Shown here: piece after piece, positions 1 through 7,936 of the stretch
Numbering within the stretch: position 1 is the stretch's first letter
Layout of the letters: each line of letters starts with the position of its first letter
Assembly (NCBI GenBank): GCA_963732635.1
Contig: CAVTAL010000005.1
Location: forward strand, 310,001-374,000
Direction: 5' to 3'
Source of the DNA: JAKFWF01 sp963732635
GTDB lineage: Bacteria; Pseudomonadota; Alphaproteobacteria; Rhizobiales; Hyphomicrobiaceae
Length of the DNA stretch: 64,000 nucleotides
Made by a program: the position numbers and the translations under genes
The notes under the pieces: model-generated
The model's database searches: none
Seen by the model: only the letters and a program-made list of their open reading frames with translations
Told to the model about the DNA's origin: nothing

Positions 1-2254
1 CCGGCGAGGCGGTCTATACCGGCGATATCAAGCTGCCGGCGAATGCGTTGCAGGTCTTCATTGCCACGAGCCCGCACGCGCACGCCCGCATCAAGATCCG
101 TGAACCTCGATGCTGTACGCATCGCGTCGGGCGTGGTCGCGGTGCTGACCGCCGCCGACATTCCCGGCGACAACGATTGCAGCCCGGTGCGCGGCGACGA
201 TCCGATCTTCGCCGACACGCTCCTGCAGTATGCCGGGCAATCGATGTTCGCGGTGGCGGCTTCGACAGTCGAGGAGGCACGCGCCGCGGCAATGTTGGCT
301 GCCATCGAATACGAAGTGTTGCCGCCGATCATCACCATCGACCAAGCGCTCGCCGCCAAGTCCTATCTCGAACCGCCGCGAACCCTGACCCACGGCGATC
401 CCGATGCCGCAATCAGCACCGCGCCGCATCGTGTTTCAGGAAGCATCGAGATCGGCGCCCAAGAGCATTTCTATCTCGAAGCCCAAGTGGCGGTCGCGAT
501 CCCAGGCGAGGGCGATGAGATCACGATCCATTCGTCGACGCAGCATCCGACCGAAGTCCAGCACAAGGCCGCCTGCGCGCTCGGTGTACCGTTTCACGCC
601 GTCACAGTCGAAGTCCGCCGCATGGGCGGCGCGTTCGGCGGCAAGGAAACGCAAGGCAACTTGCCGGCCATCGTCGCGGCACTCGTCGCGCAGCAAGACC
701 GACCGTGCGGTGATGCTTCGCTACGACCGCGATGACGACTTTCGCATCACCGGCAAGCGCCACGACTTTCGCATCGACTATGCCGCCGGGTTCGACGACA
801 CCGGCCGCATTCTCGGCGTCACCTTCGAGCACGCCATGCGCTGCGGCATGTCGTTCGACTTGTCCGGCGCCATCGCCGATCGCGCGCTGTGCCACGCCGA
901 CAACGCGTACTATCTGCCGGCGCTGCGTGTAACCTCTCACCTGCTGAAAACCAACACCGCGTCGAACACCGCCTTCCGTGGCTTCGGCGGACCACAGGGC
1001 ATGATCGGCATCGAACGCGTGATCGACGACATCGCGCGGTACTTGGGGCTCGATCCTGTTGCCGTGCGCCGCGCCAATTTCTATCCGCCCAAGGACGCTA
1101 TCGAACATCGCCTTACGCCCTACGGCATGACGGTCGAGGACTGTATCATCCAGGATCTGTTCGACGACCTCGAACGCTCTTCCGATTATCAGAAGCGCAG
1201 GGCCGCCATCGCCGTCTGGAACAAGACGAGCCCGATCCTCAAGCGCGGCATCGCCATGACGCCGGTGAAGTTCGGCATCTCATTCAACAACACCATGCTG
1301 AACCAGGCCGGCGCGCTGGTTCACGTCTATGCCGACGGTTCGATTGGGCTCAATCACGGCGGCACCGAGATGGGTCAAGGGCTGTTCGTGAAGGTGGCGC
1401 AGGTCGTGGCGCAGGAATTCCAGGTCGATCTCGCCCGCATCAAGATCACCGCCACGCACACGGGCAAGGTGCCGAATACATCGGCGACTGCCGCCTCGTC
1501 GGGCTCCGACTTGAATGGCATGGCGGCGCGCGACGCGACGGCTAAAATCAAGACCAGACTGAGCAACTATCTGATGCGGGCCTACGGCGTGGCTTCGACC
1601 GAAATTGAATTCCGGCCCAACCGCGTGCGCGTCGGCACAACCGAAATTGCATTCGACGATGTCGTCGCCGAGGCCTATCGTGCCCGCGTCTCGTTGTCGG
1701 CCACCGGCTTCTACGCCACGCCGAAGTTGCATTGGGACGACGCCACGCGGACCGGCCGACCATTCTACTATTTCGCCTATGGCGCCGCCGTTTCCGAGGT
1801 CGCAATCGACACCCTGACCGGCGAGAACCGAACTTTGCGGGTCGATATCCTGCACGACTGCGGCCGCTCGCTGAACCCGGCCATCGACCTTGGCCAGATC
1901 GAAGGCGGCTTCATCCAGGGCGCCGGCTGGCTGACGATGGAAGAGCTGGTCTGGGACGATGCCGGGCATCTCAAAACCCACGCGCCATCGACCTACAAGA
2001 TCCCCTGCGCTTCCGACCGTCCACCCGACATGCGGATCGCGATCTACGACAAGGGCTGCAACATCGAGGAAACCATTTATCGATCGAAGGCGGTGGGAGA
2101 ACCGCCATTGATGCTGGCGATTTCGGTGCACGCGGCTTTGGCCGATGCAATTGCCAGCGTCGGCGAAAATCGCGTCTCGCCCAATCTCGACAGCCCCGCA
2201 ACGCCCGAACGCATCCTGTTCGCCGTAGGGCGCGTCAAAGCCGAGGCTAGGTGA
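1..2254 (+). CDS. xdhB: Xanthine dehydrogenase, molybdopterin-binding large subunit (5' partial, two frame breaks)
   Basis: Oxidises hypoxanthine/xanthine to urate at a molybdenum cofactor, working with the FeS/FAD subunit XdhA, which should lie upstream of the window. The reading passes through all three frames: bases 3-102 (GEAVYTGDI), then about 103-690 (LDAVRIASGVVAVLTAADIP, RRMGGAFGGKETQ), then about 692-2254 (DRAVMLRYDRDDDFRITGKR, NTAFRGFGGPQGM, GGTEMGQGLF, KAVGEPPLMLAISV). These are textbook XdhB motifs in the right order, so roughly 30 N-terminal residues are missing and two single-base indels (near 102 and 692) split the rest. No other lesion is visible, so sequencing error is as likely as pseudogenisation. 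It ends 6 nt before the ABC ATPase start, and guanine deaminase lies downstream, which fits one purine-catabolic operon. Confidence 0.9.
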
Positions 2255-2260
2255 AAACCA

Positions 2261-3792
2261 ATGACCGCCCCCCTGCTCCGCCTCGATGGATTGACCAAAC
2301 GGTTTCCCGGCGTCATCGCCAATGCCGACGTATCGTTCGAGATCGGCCGCGGCGAGGTGCACGCCCTACTCGGCGAGAACGGCGCCGGCAAGTCGACGCT
2401 GGTCAAGATGGTCTACGGCATCCTGCAGCCCGACGAGGGCAGCATGCTGTTCGACGGCACTGCCTACGCGCCGACCAGTCCCGCCGCTGCCCGAGCGCGC
2501 GGCATTGGCATCGTGTTCCAGCATTTCTCGCTGTTCGAAGCCTTGACAGTCGCCGAGAACATCGCGCTCGGCCTGCCCGCCAAGGAAGCCGGCCGCGAAC
2601 TGTCCGAGCGCATCGTCAAGGTGTCGGCTTCCTACGGCCTCAAGCTCGAACCCGCCCGCCTCGTCGGCACGCTGTCGGTCGGCGAGCGCCAGCGCGTCGA
2701 GATCGTCCGTTGCCTGCTGCAGTCGCCGCGCCTTCTCATCATGGACGAACCGACCTCGGTACTGACGCCGCAGGAAGTCGACATGCTGTTTTCAGTCTTG
2801 CGCCGGCTTTCATTCGAGGGCTGCTCGATCCTATATATCTCGCACAAGCTGGAAGAGATCCGCAGCCTTTGCTCGCGCGCCACCGTGTTGCGCGGCGGTC
2901 GCGTCGTTGCCGCCTGCGATCCGCGCAAGGAGAGTGCGCGCGGCCTCGCGGAAATGATGATCGGAACAACGATGCAGTCAGCCGTTGCGCCCGGCCGATG
3001 ACGCCCGGCGCCGTTCGCCTTGAGGTCGATGCGCTGTCGCTGGTCAGCGAAGAGCACTTCGGCGTCGATCTCGACGACATCAGCTTCGATGTCGGCGGCG
3101 GCGAGATCCTCGGCATTGCCGGCGTCGCCGGCAACGGCCAGACCGAACTGATGGAGGCGCTGATCGGCGAGCGCCGGGCTACAACGCCAGAGGCGATCAC
3201 CGTCGACGGCAGGGCGGTCGGCCATCTCGGCCCGACCGAACGCCGCCGCCACGGCATGGCGTTCGTGCCGGAGGAGCGGCTCGGCCACGGCGCGGTTCCG
3301 GATATGTCGCTGATCGACAATACACTGCTGGTGGCAGCCAGCGCCGCAGGCCTTGTGTCGCGCGGCCTGATTGATCGCTCTGCCGCGCGCCGGTTCGCCG
3401 AGGAGATCGTCGCCGCTTTCGACGTACGCACCGCCGGCGTCGAGCATACCGCTCGCAGCCTTTCTGGCGGCAACCTGCAGAAATTCGTGGTCGGTCGAGA
3501 GATCCTGCATGCGCCCGCCGTCCTCGTCGTCGCGCAACCGACCTGGGGCGTCGATGCCGGCGCGACCGCCGCCATCCACCGCGCCCTGCTCGACTTGGCC
3601 GCCAAGGGTTGCGCTATTGTCGTCATCTCGCAGGACCTTGACGAGTTGTTCGCGCTTTCGACCCGCATCGCCGTCATCGCCCACGGCCAGCTATCAGCGC
3701 CGGTGCCGATCGCAGCGGCGACGATCGAAGGTATCGGCCGCGCGATGGGCGGCATGCCGATACTGATCAAGAAGGATGCCGTTAATGCTTAG
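2261..3792 (+). CDS. BMP/nucleoside-type ABC transporter ATPase with two ATPase domains, split by a frame break at about 2998
   Basis: Two-domain sugar/nucleoside-type ATPase (YufO-like) energising the two permeases that follow. Domain 1 (2261-3001) has Walker A GENGAGKST, signature LSVGERQR and Walker B LLIMDEPTS. Domain 2 has the degenerate Walker A (GVAGNGQTE), signature LSGGNLQK and EERLGHG motif usual for the second half of such proteins. The first half stops with TGA at 2999-3001. The second half is open in the next frame from an ATG at 2998, giving an ATGA overlap. Relatives I know are single chains of about 510 aa, so this is either a one-base indel or a real split into two coupled half-proteins. 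No substrate-binding lipoprotein gene is in the window; it may lie upstream. Confidence 0.85.
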
Positions 3793-4873
3793 GCTGGAGC
3801 CCCGCCGCGAGCCGTCGAAGGCCATGGTCTACGCGACGCCATTCATCGCAGTCGTGCTGACGCTCGCCGCCGGCTTCCTGCTGTTCGCCGCAATGGGTCG
3901 CGATCCGCTGCAGGCAATGTTCCTGATCTTCGTCAAACCGCTGACGAGCCTCAACGGCCTCGCCGAATTGACGGTGAAGGCAACGCCACTGGTACTGATC
4001 GCAACCGGGCTCGCCGTCGGCTTCAGGGCCGGCGTATGGAACATCGGCGCCGAAGGTCAGTTCACCATCGGCGCACTGACAGGTGGCGCGGTGGCGCTCG
4101 CAGCCTATCCGGCGGGCGGGTTCTGGCTTCTGCCGCTGATGATGCTGGGCGGCATTCTGGGCGGCATGGCGTGGGCCGCGATCCCGGCCCTGCTGCGCAC
4201 CCGCTTCAATGCCAACGAGATCCTGGTCAGCTTGATGTTGAGTTACGTCGCGGTGCTACTGCTGAGTTTGTTGGTGCATGGCATCCTGCGCGATCCCGAA
4301 GGCGCGAATTTTCCTGAAAGTCGCCTGTTCCAGGCCGCCGGATTGATCCCGAACCTGATACCCGGCACCCGCGCGCACTTCGGCGCCCTGGCCGCCCTGC
4401 TCGCGGTCGCGGCCATTCAGTTGCTGCTGTCGCGGCACCTCGCAGGCTACCAGGTGAAGGTGCTGGGGATGGCGCCACGAGCCGCCCGCTTCGCCGGCTT
4501 TTCGGAGAACCGCATCGTCTGGGGCTGCTTCCTGTTGTCGGGCGGACTGGCGGGGCTCGCCGGGCTTATCGAGGCGGCCGGTCCCGTCGGCCAATTGGTG
4601 CCATCGCTGCCGGTTGGCTACGGCTTTACCGCGATCATCGTCGCCTTCCTCGGCCGGCTGCACCCGATCGGAATCCTGTTCGCGGGGCTGCTGATCGGGC
4701 TGACCTACATCGGCGGCGAGATGGCGCAGATCGCCATGCGCCTGCCCAGCGCGACGATTTCGATCTTCCAGGGCTTGCTGCTGTTCTTCCTGCTGGCGAG
4801 CGATGTGCTGGTCCGCTTCCGCCCCGTCTGGCGCGTCGCCGCCACGGCCGCCAAACTGAACCCCGCCGAATAG
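3776..4873 (+). CDS. BMP/nucleoside-type ABC transporter permease 1 (YufP-like)
   Basis: Inner-membrane permease of the putative purine/nucleoside importer, 365 aa. It contains the family-typical segment GFRAGVWNIGAEGQFTIGA near residue 85 and FNANEILVSLMLSYVAVLLL near residue 145, within about eight to ten hydrophobic segments. The start overlaps the end of the ATPase gene by 17 nt (8 nt if the second ATG at 3785 is used), which argues for translational coupling. The second permease follows after 11 nt. Neighbouring xdhB and guaD suggest a purine base or nucleoside as substrate; this is inference from context. Confidence 0.87.
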   Translation: MPLMLRLEPRREPSKAMVYATPFIAVVLTLAAGFLLFAAMGRDPLQAMFLIFVKPLTSLNGLAELTVKATPLVLIATGLAVGFRAGVWNIGAEGQFTIGALTGGAVALAAYPAGGFWLLPLMMLGGILGGMAWAAIPALLRTRFNANEILVSLMLSYVAVLLLSLLVHGILRDPEGANFPESRLFQAAGLIPNLIPGTRAHFGALAALLAVAAIQLLLSRHLAGYQVKVLGMAPRAARFAGFSENRIVWGCFLLSGGLAGLAGLIEAAGPVGQLVPSLPVGYGFTAIIVAFLGRLHPIGILFAGLLIGLTYIGGEMAQIAMRLPSATISIFQGLLLFFLLASDVLVRFRPVWRVAATAAKLNPAE

Positions 4874-4884
4874 GATGGCTCGCG

Positions 4885-5805
4885 ATGGATCTGTTCACCG
4901 ATATCCTGATCGGCGTGATCGCGGCGGCGACGCCGCTGGTGTTCGCGGCCATCGGCGAACTGGTGGTCGAGAAGGCCGGCGTATTGAACCTTGGCGTCGA
5001 GGGCATGATGATCATGGGCGCGGTAGCGGCATTCGCGGCCAGCATCGCAACCGGCAGCGCCACAGCCGGGGTCGTGGCGGCGATCATCGCTGGCGCGGCA
5101 ATGGCCGCCCTGTTCGGGTTGCTAACGCTCAACCTGATGTCAAATCAAGTCGCAACCGGGCTCGCCTTGACAATGTTCGGGCTCGGTCTGTCGGCGCTGA
5201 TCGGACAGGCCTATTCGGGCATGACGGTGCCGACCTTTCCGCGCCTTGCCGTGCCGCTGCTGTCGGACCTGCCGGTAGTCGGCCGGCTGCTGTTCGCGCG
5301 CGATGGCATGTTCTATCTGTCGATCGCGCTGGTGCTTGGTACCGCTTACGTGCTGGCGTCCACGCGGGCCGGTCTGGTGCTGCGTGCGATCGGCGAGAAC
5401 CACGACGCGGCGCATGCGATCGGCTATTCAGTGATTGGCTATCGCTATCTGGCGTTGATGTTCGGTGGCGCCTGCGCGGGCTTGGGTGGGGCATATCTGT
5501 CGCTGGTGCAGACGCCGATCTGGGTCGAAAAAATGACCGCCGGTCGCGGCTGGATCGCACTCGCCCTGGTGGTGTTCGCGGCGTGGCGACCGGGTCGGGT
5601 GCTGGCCGGTGCCTATCTGTTCGGCGGCATCTCGGTGCTGCAGTTGCACAGCCAGGGTTTCGGCTTGGCGCTCGACCCGCAGATCCTCGCCATGTTCCCC
5701 TACCTCGCGACCATAATTGTGCTGGTGATCATCTCAGCCGACAAGATGCGGCTCAAGCTCAACGCGCCGGCCTCTCTCGGCAAACCATTCTTCGCGCCCG
5801 CATGA
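4885..5805 (+). CDS. BMP/nucleoside-type ABC transporter permease 2 (YufQ-like)
   Basis: Second permease of the same importer, 306 aa and almost entirely hydrophobic. The N-terminal motif AIGELVVEKAGVLNLGVEGM is the hallmark of this permease subfamily. Later segments include LRAIGENHDAAHAIGYSV and the C-terminal QGFGLALDPQILAMFPYLAT. Its TGA overlaps the ATG of guaD (ATGA at 5802-5805), so transport and deamination genes are translationally coupled. This supports guanine or a related purine as a transported compound. Confidence 0.88.
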   Translation: MDLFTDILIGVIAAATPLVFAAIGELVVEKAGVLNLGVEGMMIMGAVAAFAASIATGSATAGVVAAIIAGAAMAALFGLLTLNLMSNQVATGLALTMFGLGLSALIGQAYSGMTVPTFPRLAVPLLSDLPVVGRLLFARDGMFYLSIALVLGTAYVLASTRAGLVLRAIGENHDAAHAIGYSVIGYRYLALMFGGACAGLGGAYLSLVQTPIWVEKMTAGRGWIALALVVFAAWRPGRVLAGAYLFGGISVLQLHSQGFGLALDPQILAMFPYLATIIVLVIISADKMRLKLNAPASLGKPFFAPA

Positions 5806-7154
5806 ACCAAAAATTCGCCCTTCGCGGCCAGACGCTGGCGTTCAAGGCCGACCCATTCCAGGTTGCGCCACAGGATGCGATTGCCTTCGACAGTGACGGC
5901 GCCGTGGTCGTCTGTGACGGCATCATCGAAGCGACCGGACCGGCGCACGAAATCCTCGCGCGGTATCCCGGCATGGAGGTCGAGGCCTATCCGGGTCATC
6001 TGATCATGGCGGGGTTCGTCGATGCCCACGTCCACTATCCACAGACCGGCATCATCGCCTCCTACGGCGCGCAGCTCATGGAGTGGCTGCAAAAATACAC
6101 CTTTCCCGAAGAACTGAAATTCGCCGATCCGGCCTACGCTAGCGGCGTCGCTGAAATCTTCCTCGACGAGATATTGCGCAACGGAACCACCACGGCTTCG
6201 GTCTACTGCACCGTGCACCCGCAGTCGGTCGATGCACTGTTCGCCGCGTCGACACAGCGCGGCCTGCGCATGGCGGCGGGCAAATCGATGATGGATCGCA
6301 ACGCGCCGCCGGGGCTGACCGATACACCGCAGCGCGCCTATGACGAGAGCACCGCGCTGATCGCCCGCTGGCATGGCCGTGACCGCTGCACCTATGTCGT
6401 GACGCCGCGCTTCTCCGTCACGTCGTCGGACGCGCAGATGGAAGCGATGGGCGCATTGTGGAAGGCCCATCCGACCACCCTGATGCAAACGCACATTTCG
6501 GAGAACAAGCACGAGATCAAAACCGTCGCCGAACTGTTCCCGACCGCACGCGATTATCTCGACACCTACGAGCGGGTTGGCCTGATCGGCCCCGGCGCCA
6601 ACTTCGGCCACGCCATCCACTTGGGCCCACGCGAAATCACTCGCCTGCGCGAGACCGGTTCCGGCATCTCGCACTGCCCGACCTCGAATTTGTTCATCGG
6701 CTCCGGATTGTTCGATCTCGCCGGCTTGCGGCAATGCGCGCTGCCGATACCGGTCGGCCTCGGCACCGATGTTGGCGGCGGATCGTCGTTCTCGATGCTG
6801 GCGACCATGCGTGCGGCCTACGAGATCGCCCAGCTTCGCGGCAACAGTCTGCACCCCGCCCGCGCCTTCTGGCTGGCGACGCAAGGCTCGGCGCGGGTGC
6901 TGCGGATGGCGGACCGGATCGGCAATCTGGCCGTTGGCTATGATGCCGACATCGCCGTCATCGATCTCAATTCAACGCCGTTGATCGCCCAGCGCATGGC
7001 GCGGGCGACGTCGATTTCGGAGGCGCTGTTCGTGCAGATGATCCTGGGCGACGATCGCGCCATCGCCGCAACCTACGCCGGCGGCCGGCTGGTGCATCGG
7101 CGCGAAGCAGAAAAGCCGGGTGGCCGGACTGGGGGAGTACAGCCACCCGGGTGA
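5802..7154 (+). CDS. guaD: Guanine deaminase
   Basis: Hydrolytic deamination of guanine to xanthine, feeding xanthine dehydrogenase upstream; cytosolic amidohydrolase-fold zinc enzyme. The 450-aa protein has the metal-binding HxH at residues 76-78 (GFVDAHVHYPQ), QTHISENKHE, HAIHLG and the GTDVGGGSSFSML motif that distinguishes guanine deaminases from other amidohydrolases. The ATG at 5802 is chosen because it gives the usual N-terminus and overlaps the preceding stop as ATGA. The last codons run into a 9-bp-arm inverted repeat (7116-7150), so the Gly/Pro-rich tail may not be conserved. Confidence 0.93.
   Translation: MNQKFALRGQTLAFKADPFQVAPQDAIAFDSDGAVVVCDGIIEATGPAHEILARYPGMEVEAYPGHLIMAGFVDAHVHYPQTGIIASYGAQLMEWLQKYTFPEELKFADPAYASGVAEIFLDEILRNGTTTASVYCTVHPQSVDALFAASTQRGLRMAAGKSMMDRNAPPGLTDTPQRAYDESTALIARWHGRDRCTYVVTPRFSVTSSDAQMEAMGALWKAHPTTLMQTHISENKHEIKTVAELFPTARDYLDTYERVGLIGPGANFGHAIHLGPREITRLRETGSGISHCPTSNLFIGSGLFDLAGLRQCALPIPVGLGTDVGGGSSFSMLATMRAAYEIAQLRGNSLHPARAFWLATQGSARVLRMADRIGNLAVGYDADIAVIDLNSTPLIAQRMARATSISEALFVQMILGDDRAIAATYAGGRLVHRREAEKPGGRTGGVQPPG
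7116..7150. terminator. Inverted repeat at the guaD 3' end, possible terminator
   Basis: CCGGGTGGC at 7116-7124 pairs perfectly with GCCACCCGG at 7142-7150 across a 17-nt loop. It lies inside the last guaD codons and just before the convergent gene ending at 7157. There is no T-run, so a bidirectional hairpin or a repeat insertion is as plausible as a classical terminator. Confidence 0.4.
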
Positions 7155-7156
7155 GG

Positions 7157-7759
7157 TCAATGCCGCGTGCTGGCAACAACTGTCGAAGGAAGCTGGGTGG
7201 CTTGCGCTACGCAGGCATCCATCTGGGGATCGATCGCCGCGACAACCGCTGCAGGTGCGTCTTCGACCACCATCACCGGCTCGGATTTCTCCCATAGGCG
7301 AGCGAACGCCTTGGCGCTCCAGTCGGCGGTCCGGCTGCAACCGCTTGCGTGGCATTCGTAGGCATCGCGCTTGGCTGGCTCGCGACGCATGCAATCGCCG
7401 ACCCATGAGGTGGTGTCGTCGATACGCAACTGCTCATGGGCGTCGAGCAGGCGAATGTCACGGGCAACTCGCAGTTCGCAGGCAAATCCGATGGCGATAT
7501 GGGCGGTGCTGTCGGGCACGTTCGGCGCGACGCTGGTCAACAGAACCTTGATCTCGAAGCCGGCAGACTTGATCGCGGGCGCAAGCGCAGTAAGGGCCAG
7601 AACTACGGGGCTCTCGGCCGAACGGGCGATCAGCAGCCAGGGCTGGTCCGAATGCCGCGAACCGCTGGCCGTTAGGTAACTCGATATGAAGGCCTTGAGT
7701 TTTTCTTCCTTGTCTTCGCGTTTGACGACGTCCATCCGTGGCTTCGCATTCAACGTCAT
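7157..7759 (-). CDS. Conserved-looking hypothetical protein, 200 aa
   Basis: I do not recognise the family. The protein is soluble, begins MTLNAKPRMDVVKREDKEEK and has no signal peptide. The middle resembles an alpha/beta fold (PWLLIARSAESPVVLALTAL, GFEIKVLLTSVAP, IAIGFACELRVARDIRLLDA). Four cysteines sit between about residues 94 and 141, including CMRREPAKRDAYECHASGC, which could bind a metal or form disulfides. The start at 7759 has a GAGG ribosome site 8 nt upstream. It is convergent with guaD and precedes a 177-bp gap before the stop of the next - strand gene. Confidence 0.6.
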   Translation of the reverse strand: MTLNAKPRMDVVKREDKEEKLKAFISSYLTASGSRHSDQPWLLIARSAESPVVLALTALAPAIKSAGFEIKVLLTSVAPNVPDSTAHIAIGFACELRVARDIRLLDAHEQLRIDDTTSWVGDCMRREPAKRDAYECHASGCSRTADWSAKAFARLWEKSEPVMVVEDAPAAVVAAIDPQMDACVAQATQLPSTVVASTRH

Positions 7760-7936
7760 ATCTCGTTCCTCGAAGGGGTAGGAACCGGCGGGCTACGAGA
7801 GCCGGCCGAGACCAGTTTTAGTTCCTTACGCGAACATCACAGGCAGAGATGCGAACTGGTCGGTTGTGCGCAGATCCGATAGTGGTCGAGGCCGGTTAAT
7901 TTTGAATTTAGCAGCGTTCGATTTCGGCATCGAGTG

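Noticed and set aside
2251..2997. Long frame-1 open frame covering the first half of the ABC ATPase
   Set aside because: The ATPase domain 1 motifs are in the other frame; only the part after about 2998 is genuine.
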